Shown in pieces: positions 27,308-37,500 of a stretch of 64,000 nucleotides of DNA; position 1 is the stretch's first letter, and each line of letters starts with the position of its first letter. Under the pieces are notes generated by a model. That model did no database searches, was not told the origin of the DNA, and saw nothing but the letters and a program-made list of their open reading frames with translations. The DNA is from Heterotrichella gracilis. Lineage: Eukaryota; Sar; Xanthophyceae; Tribonematales; Xanthonemataceae. The stretch lies in NCBI GenBank assembly GCA_032358255.1, contig JAULBX010029158.1, positions 124,001 through 188,000 of the forward strand. Direction: 5' to 3'. The translations under genes were made by a program, and so were the position numbers.

Positions 27308-28274
27308 GGTTGTGTGTTGTGGTGCTGCAGTCGAGATCTGTGGCGGGTAGGAGAGGGTCGAAACGAAGAGATCTGTACAGCAGTGGTGTCAATGTGAATA
27401 GGCAGCTTGGAGCACGTTTAAGTAGCTAATTGAGTGTCGGATCTGTGCGTTGGTGCAGCATATACGGACGGAGTTGGTTGCAGCAGGACCTTGTGACTGT
27501 GCCAACTGCCCAAAAAGTGCAAACCGCTCGATCTGGAGCGAGCGTCCCGGGTTTTGCCCAGGGTTTGCCTCGAGGAACCACAATCCCCACAACAAAAGAA
27601 TCCATAAATGGTACCGGTTATTTTTTGCCCACTTTATCACCCTTCATAGTCTATGCTTACCACCCTTACAGCTCTCAAAAAGGGGAAGAAGAAAAGCCCA
27701 CATTTTAAGAGGGAATCACCAGCCTGCAGCCTGGAGCAAGAGGTCTGGTGCGAACACAGGCTGCGAAGACCAGAGTTAGGGTTCCTTGGGGGCGCGTTAC
27801 AGGGCAAGGCCTGGGATAAATTCGCAAACTGAGCCTAGGCATCAAGCTAAGCCTAGGTATTAAGGTCATCATCTAATAAATCCTTTCAAATCCGTGAGGC
27901 AAGACCAAATACATGAATTAATGAATGGCAGCTGCAATTCAGAGATTGTTTACCCCGCGTGATTACCCGTTTTTAGGGTAAGCAATTCAGAGATTGTTTA
28001 CCCTAAAAACGTTTGGCTGGCACCGGTTGAGGGTGCACTCTGCTGCAGGTGCAATTGTCAAGCAAAGTTGGCATTCATCGCCAATATTATATGGCTATTA
28101 TCAAGGCAACCACAACTAAGAGAGAAGCTGGCCAAACTACAACTGGTTTCAATCTACTGGTGTGGCCCCCAATCATGCACAAATCCCAGTCATTTTGCAC
28201 ACTCCCAACTCGCTCAGATTATAGCCCCAACAACTGCAGGACCCTCCCACCAACAACCCCCTCCTACCCCTGCC
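27308..28274. other. Intergenic, GMPP promoter side and OPR-like 3' flank
   Basis: It includes a pair of direct repeats, GCAATTCAGAGATTGTTTAC, at 27934-27953 and 27982-28001. A perfect 14 bp inverted repeat (27968-27981 with 27998-28011, arms CGTTTTTAGGGTAA) encloses the second copy, with a 16-base loop. The arms contain the telomere-type CCCTAAA. No coding signal was found. Confidence 0.55.
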
Positions 28275-31200
28275 TCACACCACCTCCAGGCTCCCCGCAT
28301 GATACACCACCTGCCCCAACAGCGACCCCCCCTCCTCCTCCTCCTCACTCTCACCCCCACTCTCACCGCCCACCAGCCCCACCACCCCCCGCCCTCCTGC
28401 CCCACCCTCCTCCAGCCGCTCAGTCACCGCCGCCATCACCTCCCCTTGGCGGTGACCCAGCTTGAGCAGCGCGCGCACCATGCGGCGCAGCTGGTCGGGG
28501 CTGTACTGGTCGATGTTTTCGAGCAGGTGGCGGGCAGCTGCCTCCACAGCCGCGGGGCCAGGATCCACACCCAGCCTGCAAATGGATCAGGGTTCAGGGT
28601 TCAGGTTTTTGGGACATGCCAGGGCCATGGGTTATGTGGCTGAGTGCACGTGGCTGTAGCGGATGTAACATTAAAATCAAATGGGTGAAGTGTGGGAGAT
28701 AAGGCTCACCGTTAGCTGCTCATGGCATGTAGCAGGCCCATGGACGATCGCGTGCGGCGTTTAGATGCAGGCAATGCAGGGCCATAGGCATGTGAATTCG
28801 TATCCTTCGTGCACCATCTAAGCCAACTATTTCTGACTTACTTGGCATATGAAGCCATGAACTCCACGGCGTACTCAGGTGCCAGCTTGTACATGCCCGA
28901 GGCTGCGCGAGGGCCCAGGCTGGTCAGCAGCCGCGTGGGGCACAGGCCCAGCCGCTGGTAGCCAATCACCACCCGCGAGATGTCCTGCGTCCTGCGGCAT
29001 GACGGCAGGGGGTGAGGGACATTTGGTGTTGCTGTGTGGGGGGATGGATGAGCCATGCTGCCAGGTCGGCTCCGTGTCAGCCAAAAGCCAGGCCAAAAAT
29101 CGGCCAGACTTGGGTGGGGCATGGCTGGTGTCAAGGTCTAATGCATGCATTCAATCTGGATGATCCACCTGCCAGAGCAGACCTTGTCTACAGTGTAATC
29201 TACAATCTCATCCCACCAACGCACCTCAGCTCCTCCTGCCGCCGCTCCAGCGCGTGGCCGATCATCTCCATGAGCCAGGGCGCGTGGTGGTCCAGCTCTG
29301 CAAAGCCCATGACCACCACCGCCAGGCCCTGGCAGTCAAACATGCCCAGCGAGCGCAGCGCGTGCTCCGCGATGCCGTCCATGAGCTGGGTGTGCGGGTG
29401 GCGCAGCAGGGCGTAGGCCCACGTGGTGTGCGATAGCTGCGCGGTGGTTAGGCTGGTTTGACAAGCTTGTAGATTAGTTATGGGAGGTGGTGTACTTAGT
29501 TAAAAATGCTCGTGGATTAGTTGTGGAAAGTGGTGTATTTAGACAATGTTGGGCTTTTCTTGAGAACCTCTCCGCTCAGCATACAAGGGCAACAAATTAA
29601 CCAATATACCAATATTTGCTGCAACCATTGCCTATCCTGTAACCTCAAAAATGCGTTATACCTGTGCGGTGGTGAATGTGGGCATCAGCTCCAGCGCGCG
29701 CTCTGCCAGGCGGTCGAGGAGGGCGGGGTTGCGGTACAACATCTTGGCGGACGACCAGGCAATGGCTGCAGTGGGTTATAATAAGGTTATGGTTTAGAAT
29801 TAAGGTTTGGGGCCAGATTTTCAAATGAAGGGGGTTACAGATCATAATTCATTTTCAACGCTGCAGCATTCACAACTAAGGGACTGTGGTAGACATCTTG
29901 GCAGAGGGCACCGCTGCATCCTGCAAACGCTAGGGGCCATGCAACCCTGCATCCCCACCTGACACTGCTATCGCGTTGACGTCCCACATGGTCTTTTACG
30001 CATGCAGCACAATGCCGGCCACCAGCACCATCACGTCGGGTGGCGACCCCAAAATTGTACCTCGCTACCATCACCATTGCAACTTGTACAGAGACCCACA
30101 CCCACGCACGCCACCACAATCAAGCTAAGGCTGGGGGCCATGCCACCCTGCAGCCCTACCTGACACCTCTATCGCGTTGAAGTCTGACATGGTCTCCTCT
30201 GCACGCAGCGCTATCCCAGCCACCAGCGCCTCAACCTCGCGAGGGGGGGCACCCTGGTACTTCCCCTCCAGTGCAGCGCACGCCCACATGAGGTTAGCCA
30301 GCGCATGTGGTCGAGCGATTGGGAGGATCTTCATCGCCGCGGTGCATAGGCAGGCCATGAGCTCGGCTGCAGGGCGGGAATGAGTAGTCGGAACTCATGT
30401 TGCAGCAGCATGTCCTTCGACAGGCATGAGATTACCCAATGGCGCATGTCTATCAACAGGCCTGCCAAGAGATGAGCTAATGGTGCAACGCAGACCAGAA
30501 CCTTGACTGAAGGGTGGAGGGAGAAGGGCTGGTCAGCAGCCTGGTCAGCAGCCTGGTCATGAGCTTCATAGGAGGTGGCAGGGGCCTGGGGGGATTTGCC
30601 AATGTGTACCGTCTGCGTGCAATGTCAGGATAGGGCTGGGTGGCGCAAGCTTGTGCAAGGCTGATTGCTGATCTGGCTTTGTAGCCGGCATGCTTGTAAT
30701 ATATAATATATCGTCTGCGTGCTCCCAGCGCCCGCACGCCCACGCCAGCTCCTGCTAAACCTAATGATTATCCTAACAAATACTAATAATACTAATGCAA
30801 AAGCCCTGACATGCTTCTTACCGTCCGCATGCTCCCATCGCCCGCACGCCCACGCCAGGCTGGCCAGCTCCTGCGGCTTGAAGCCCCCGATCTGGCGCAT
30901 GGCGGCGGCACCCAGCGCCTGCAGGCTGGCTGGCTCGGGCACGTAGTCCAGGCGGGCAAAGGCCCACATCAGGGTGGCGATGGCGGTGGGGGAGTAGGTG
31001 TGCAGCTGGCTGGCTGCGTACACGTCGATGGCGAGCAGGGTGGTGTCGCCTGCAGGGGTGGGTGGCGGGTGGGTGGGTGGTGGGGACGGGGGGACAGGCG
31101 CAGTGGAGGGGGCACAAACATGGTACGGCATAAGCCCATGCCTAGTTTGTAACATCTGTTTCTTGTACTTGTCCTGCTTGGCCAGCGCCTTCACCATGTT

Positions 31201-33868
31201 GACCACCGGGTGCATCGAGGTACAGTAGAAATCAGAATATATTATTCCAAATAAGTATGGGCATAACCTAGGTCGTTAGCCCAGCTTGGCCAGCACCCAA
31301 CCCGTGTTGACCACCGGCTGCTCACCGTGGTGCAGTAAAATACAGAATGTTGTTTTATTATTTTGTTAACCCATGTCATTACCTGGGTCGTAGTCCAGCT
31401 TGGCCAGCGCCCACACCACGTTGGACACCGTCTGCTCATCGCAGCTGTCCAGCTTGGGCCTCAGCTGGCGCGTGGCGCGTATGATGAGCAGCTTGTTGCG
31501 CTGCCCAAGGGTGGCCATGGCCCACAGCAGGGAGGCTAGCTGCAAGGGGGTGAAGGCGGGGAGCTGGGCCTCGCACGCATTGAGGAGGTTGAGGAGGTGC
31601 TTGCGGTCGGTGCAGCCAAGCTGCAAGGGAAGAGGAATTTGTTCAATTCTGAAGCCCTGACTATCGCCAACTAAACTGCTATGCCAAACAGGCCCCAAGA
31701 GCGCACTTTGTTTGGCGAATTTCATTGTGATTGCGGGGGCAGCTGTGCGGGTAATCACAGCATGCTGGGCACACGCTGGGTCACAGATGTTACTTCAATT
31801 CCATCATGAACTTGTTCTCATTGTAATTGCAGCCCACCTTTGCGAATGACCACAATATGCTGGCCACCTCCCTTGGCCCCAGGTAGGCAAGGCGCGCAGG
31901 CTCCAGCGGCTCCCTCAGGCACTCAGCCAGATCCCATATTCCTTGTATTTTTCTAAATTTTTCAACCTCAAACTTCAATTTCAACTTTGGATTCAATCCT
32001 GGGTACAAGTATTTATAATTTACCCATGACCGTCGCCTGCCGCCTGCAGCGATCCGCACCCCACCTTTGCAAATGACCACAGTATGCTGGCCACCTCCCT
32101 TGGCCCCAGGTAGGCCAGGCGCGCAGGCTCCAGCGGCTCCCTCAGGCACTCAGCCAGGTCCTCATCCCAGGGATGCTGGGATAGCGCCAGGCCATACAGC
32201 AGATTGCACAGCTCCATGGGTTTGAACTGGAGCAGGCGCTCGCAGGAGGCGTCTGCAGGCATGGCGGGAGGCGTCAGTGTCATTATGGGGCCATGTGGGC
32301 GCCCATGTGCGCATGTCGGCACATGGGGCACGTGGGTGCACAGGTGCGTCGGCACGGAGAATCTAGCTTGGGGTGCGTGATTGGTGGCAGGATGCGCCTG
32401 CCTGCGTGGCGGGATCAATAGGATTGCATCCAGCCACGCATGCAGAAATCATATTGAATGTCCATGCCGCGCTTTGTAGTCATCCATGCAGTTCCTGAGT
32501 GCTTGTAATGCATCATGTGTGGAGCATGTAGGGTGCAAATGCGTGTGAACCTGAGAAGGTTCAGCGTGCATGGGTGCGTGATGGGCAAGCAAACCCGTGC
32601 GAAACATCCTTTCCCTTTGAACATGGGTAGGACCTTTTAGTGATGCCCTGGTGCGAGCCAGTGGCCCCCTAACTCCGCCTGTGTGGGTTCCCTTTCTTTA
32701 ATTCTTTCTAGGACCAGTGCATGCTGCTGCCGTACCTAGGATTCTCTGCACCAGCACCCGCTGGTCGGTTGCCCCCAGCTTGCCCAGCGCCCACATGGTG
32801 TTGGACAGGTCCCATGTGCTCATGCTGCTCACATGGCCCCGGGCAACCTGCATCAATGCACATGCTGTTTTGTAGGGCAGAAGGCAACTGGCAGGAGAGA
32901 GACCAAGGGCCACATGGACTGACTTGTCCTGCACAAAGCACTACGCCATCTCCTAGTGAGAATGCATGGCGGTACACGGCTGGCTGCTATTCTTGCTGTT
33001 AGGCGGGTATGCTTGTAACCAACCTGCGCCAGCTCGGCGGTGAGCGCCTCAACCCTCCTAGGGTTGACCTCCAGCTTGCGCTGCTTGGCCTGGCGGGCTA
33101 GGTGGAACAGTGCGGTGGCGGCGTTGATGCAGCTGAACTGCTGGCCATGGGTGGAGACCAGGTGCTCTAGTTGGCGTATGTTGGATGACAGGATGCGGCG
33201 GTTGAGGTTGATGCTTGCGGAGCGTGCCAGGTCAGCAGTGGTAGGGAGGGTGGCGGTGGGCGTTGCGGACTGGGTAGCCTGCGGTTTTGACTGCTGCTGG
33301 CTGGCACATCGGGTGGTGGTGGGGTGTGGCTGCGCCTGCGCACCCTGCCCCTTGCGATGTTTGTTTAGTTGTTGAGTGGCTAGGCGCACCAAGCGGGACG
33401 AGGGGTGCAGGGGGAAAGACGGCCTGGAGCGCATTTGGGGCGCGCTGCCAGGCTGGTTTACACTGCAAAGCAGAAAGGTAGAAGGCGTCAGTGACCTAGA
33501 AAATGCAACTGGCTTGTTTTGTACTATAACCCACGATATGCATGCATATGGCCTAAAGGTGTGCATCCATGGTTTTGGCACAATACTCGTTGGAACGTCT
33601 TACGTCGTTGCAAGACAGGCGCTTTACACGGCTTAACACTTTGCGATAACCTGTGCAGGACGTGCAAACCCCTATCTACTGCTGCGTGTGGCTAAGGCTT
33701 GTGTGCAACGCCGCCTGCGCTAGAAAGCATGGGCCCCCGCGACGCACGTAACGGAGGTCTGGACGTGAAAAATTTGCAGGGATTGTACCTGTAGCTGCAC
33801 GAGGTTGGGCACTGCACGCGCTGCGCGACGGCTCGCCAGCACACACCGAGCCCGCCTGCCGCAGCCAT
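28275..33868 (-). CDS. Octotricopeptide/FAST-like organellar RNA-binding protein, 752 aa
   Basis: Eleven exons agree in phase: 33868-33789, 33462-33024, 32847-32736, 32252-32065, 31620-31383, 31049-30822, 30366-30160, 29765-29662, 29436-29225, 28991-28842, 28575-28275 (stop). The N-terminus (MAAAGGLGVCWRAVAQRVQC) lacks acidic residues and fits an organelle transit peptide. From about residue 100 there are helical repeats of about 38 residues with the L-x-N-x-x-W-A-x-A-x-L-x core. Examples are LSNTMWALGKLG, LCNLLYGLALSQ, VASILWSFAKV, LASLLWAMATLG, VSNVVWALAKLD, IATLMWAFARLD, LASLAWACGRWE and LANLMWACAALE. Algal OPR proteins bind specific chloroplast or mitochondrial transcripts. The last exon ends in a Gly/Glu-rich tail. 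I see no RAP domain. RNA target is unknown. Confidence 0.82.
29952..30232. repeat. Degenerate copy of the OPR-like exon-7 donor edge
   Basis: The end of exon 7 (30155-30232, with CACCTGACAC... / TATCGCGTTGAAGTCTGACA) has a diverged copy at about 29955-30032 in intron 7. The copy contains CACCTGACACTGCTATCGCG, then a block matching CCAGCCACCAGCGCC as CCGGCCACCAGCACC. Confidence 0.7.
30712..30872. repeat. Copy of the OPR-like exon-6 donor edge
   Basis: GCATGCTCCCATCGCCCGCA (30827-30846) plus CGCCCACGCCAG recur at 30718-30756 as GCGTGCTCCCAGCGCCCGCA. A shorter relative, CCGTCTGCGTGC, lies near 30609. Confidence 0.75.
31178..31456. repeat. Two decayed copies of the OPR-like exon-5 donor edge
   Basis: The real end of exon 5 (31375-31456, CAGCTTGGCCAGCGCCCACA) is followed in intron 5 by copies at about 31261-31345 and 31178-31235. 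Each carries CTTGGCCAGC and a TTGACCACCG block that corresponds to TTGGACACCG. In the first copy CCTAGGTCGTTAG replaces CCTGGGTCGTAG. Confidence 0.8.
31820..32162. repeat. Near-identical 108 bp copy of the OPR-like exon-4 donor edge
   Basis: 32053-32160 (exon 4 end plus donor) and 31822-31930 differ at only a handful of positions by eye. Both read AECLREPLEPARLAYLGPRE and on to SFAKVG on the minus strand with an intact donor. The copy lies in intron 4, about 120 bp after the real exon, without the exon's own 5' half. Confidence 0.88.
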
Positions 33869-34536
33869 GGCACCTATTCAGACACTGCCTTGCGTACGGG
33901 GGCTACAGGAGCTGGTTTGGAACCGTCGCGTTCAATAGTTGCGCAGTACACACGTCTCGTTCCACTGCGACACAGTGCTTGCAAGCCTTATTGGGTGAAG
34001 TGTTTGTTTTATCTTGAAGGAAAAGTGCTTATTTGGTGGACCCTCACTGTCTCAGATTTTAGGGGGAATGTTTCTGATTTCTCATCACCCTCGAGGTGAA
34101 AGGGCCCAAATTCGACAAATGCATGCATATAGATAGAGTCGAGAGGCCCTTTCGCTCGTTGCAAGATACCGGGTGGGTGAAAAGCAGTTGCAAACGTTTG
34201 CTCGGCGTCAAAGAACGTTCAGCAGCGCCCTGTCGCTAATTTTTAGTCATTCTAGCCGTGCTAGTGCTGACGAACTGGCTCAAAAATACTGCAATAGAGC
34301 ACACATTTCCACCGGCATGCTACGGAAAAACCCACCAAATTAGGGTCCTTCTGGGTGCTTCAGTAATTCAGGCCACGTCCTTAGGAGGAGGGAAGCTTTC
34401 TTGACAGTAGGCAGTGCGTCCCTTTCCCCAGGTGTGGGACACTTTGGCAATAAGCATGGCCAGGTGAAGGAGGGTTGCCTCCCTGCCAGCCCAAACCCCA
34501 ACCCAGTAGCAGCGCAGCCCCCTTACAGCAGCCCAA
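33869..34536. promoter_or_regulatory. Divergent intergenic region, OPR-like gene and SEC5
   Basis: 668 bp between opposed start codons, so both promoters should be here. I see no coding frame or repeat; a CCGGTGGAAATGTGTG-like AT/GC mix without a clear TATA element. Confidence 0.45.
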
Positions 34537-37500
34537 ATGAAAAAGCTGTCCAGGCTTGCGTCCAAAAAGATCTCCAAGTCCTCACAAGGCACCTCCGAAG
34601 GCTCAGAGGCATCAGGCCCTGTTCGCCAGGAGAGCTCAGACGTGTCCCTGCTAACCCTAACAGAAGACCAGGAGCCTCTGGCAGACGAGCAGTCAGACAG
34701 CTTCTACGATGGACCTGTCACCTGGGAGGAGGTCGATCAGGAGGAGCTGCGACGGATTGCGGTTGAGGTGTCACAGAACGCCGTGCCCTCGAGTGACAAT
34801 TCAGAGGGTGCTGTCAGGCTGGCCATGACAGCTGCTGCCTATGAGACTGACAACAAAGACCCGCTGGGGATGGGAAAGATAGACACCCGCACGCTGCTGC
34901 TGGTGCGTGTGCTGGGACTGCAGACCATGGTGACTGTGGGAGTTCCTGAACCCTAAACCCTAATGTGGTGGCGGCAGTTATGGTGGTGTGTATCCCCTGC
35001 CCAGTTACATGCCTTGGTGCCTTGCGCTTTGTGGTTGGGCAGCTTTGAAACGCCGGTGCGGGGATGATACAAACAGGGCCTGGTGGGGCAAAGTAATAGG
35101 ACTGACTGTTGACGTGGCTGTTCTGCTGAAACGCATCGGACTAACTAGTTAGTTCCACACACTGCCTGGTGCCTTGGTGTTTGCCTTATCGTGCATAGGT
35201 GGTGCCTTGGTGGTTGTCTTATCGTTGGGTGGTGCCTTGCAGGTGAGGTCTGACGCAAAGAGCAAGAGCCTGCGGGATCCCCGGCCTGGGAGGAGGCCAC
35301 AAGCCACATCAGCGCCGGTAGGGTCCTGACGGGAACCGGTTGGTGTAGTGGGTTGGTTATGTGAAGAGTGCATCTGTGTGTGAGGGTTTGGCTTGCGACT
35401 GCTGCATCATGTGCTTGGGTGGGTTGTGTTGGGAGTGGGCTTGGCACAGTTGCAAGAGGTTTCTGTGCTTTGCAGGGTGACAAGGACTCCCGGGCAGCAC
35501 TGCTGAGACAATATGGGGTTGGTAACCTACACGAAAAAGAGGGGGCCAAAGCCGGCAAGTTCTCACAACTACGGGGAAAGGTGCGCACACTACCCTTGCT
35601 CAATTTCTTGCTCCTGTATGCCAGCCAGCTGCTATCCCTGTTCAGGAGCTGAAGCACTTGCGATTTGTGCAGGTGTTGCCTTCAAGTGCGCAATTCGATC
35701 CAAACTTGTACCTGGGACTGATGCACACGGTATGGTCCATGAGCTTTGCATTTACGCTCCATGTGCGTTGCATTTGAGGCTTTGCATCTGAGGCTTTGCA
35801 TTTGCGCCCCATGTGCTTTGCATTTGAGGCCTTGCATTCGCCACCTGCAAATTGTGCAAGCTTTGCAAAGCTGGTGCCTGCGGATCCAGTTATTCATCTT
35901 ACTGGTGGGCGTGCAGGACACACCTGCAAGGGACCTGTCTGGCGCCCAGTTCCAGCTCAAAGCAGAGCTCTCAGAACAGACAGGGCAGCTCAAGGCACTG
36001 GTGAGCAATGCGCACTACTATTTAAATAACTAATCATCCGTGCTGCAATACAATACTGGTTTTTATCAGGTGAAAAGAAAGCAAGCGCAGTGTTGAGTAT
36101 GGCTCCCATACGTATGGCACCCATGCTGCAATAAATTAATAATTCTTGTTGAGATGACAGAAACAAAGCAAGCAGAGTCGAGTTTGGCTCCCAACGGTGA
36201 TGAAAATTTGCTGCTGACGCGCCTGCCTTTATGTGCATTCAGGTGAAGGAGAATTTTGATCGGTTCATCAGCTGCAAGACCACCATCGACAACATCCATG
36301 GCGGCTTGAAGGAGCTGGAGTCATCGAATGACTCATCGGGCAAGTCCACTGGGGCCAGCATCACGGGGATCAAATCCAGTATCGTTCAGGTAAACCTAAA
36401 ATGTACCCAAATCCTACATCGAATCGATCATATGGCCACACAAAATTATTCCTCCTCGTCCAGATTTGTACCTTTAACTAGAGAGTCTTGCACGCATATC
36501 ACCAAAGGACAAGTGATCCCTCAAATGTTTACTCAGGGCAATCCTGCACCACTGCCATGAGTCCAGCTTTGCTGAGGTCCTTGCACCATGTTTCCCCTAT
36601 CCAACTTGCATTTTCATGTTACTAACTACGGTAAGTAACCATTGTCCAGGTGCAAAACGAGTCTGGCAAGGTCCTGACAGAGCTGGTGGACCGGTACCAA
36701 AAGGCCGAGAAAATCAAGGCCACATTGGGCCTGCTGAAGCGCTACGAGACGGTCTTCCGGTTACCCGCTCGGATCAGGCAGCAGAACCAGGATCATGAGT
36801 ATGAACAGGTCAGTCACTTTTTTTCCAGTTACATGCATCTCAGCAGTATATGTAGCCAAGCCAGCCTTGCACAAGCTTATGCCTTTCAGCCCCGTCCTGG
36901 CATTGCTTATCAGATATTTAGTTACATGCATTCCAGGAATACAGTTAGCTGAGCAGTCATTCTTGCACATGCGGCGCCAAGCAGCTCTTTCCTGGCACTG
37001 TTTGAACCACCTATTGATCCCATGCAATTGAGGCATTGCTTATGCCATTTCTCAATGGTGCGTTTTGCAAAAAGGGCAGCCCATGTGGCCCTGAATGGCC
37101 TTCTAAACCGTATACCAAGCATGTGTTGCATCGCTGTGAGCAGGTTATCAGTGACTACCGCAAGGCCAAGGCGCTCATGTCGCATCTGACTGCCACGCCT
37201 GGGGAGACGGTGTGGCACAACCTGCTGAATGAAGTGGAAAAGGTGAGGCCGGAATGCCTGTAATGATTTGTGCCGCAGGCTTGTGCATAGGTGCATAGGT
37301 GGCGAAGTTGCTTAATAGAAAGCAGGCGTGATTGCATCCCACAATGGTTCCATTAGGCACGATACGCTTCAGTTGTTGCAAGGTTAAGTCATTTGCAAAT
37401 GGCTAATATTGCCTTGAGTACAGGTGATTTGTTGTCATGTTGCCGAAATTGCAAGAATTTGTCCCGCAGGCTGTGGCACAGGTTGTGAAGTCTCTGACCG

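Noticed and set aside
28049-28643. Proline- and histidine-rich plus frames
   Set aside because: Antisense of the Glu/Gly-rich tail of the OPR-like last exon.
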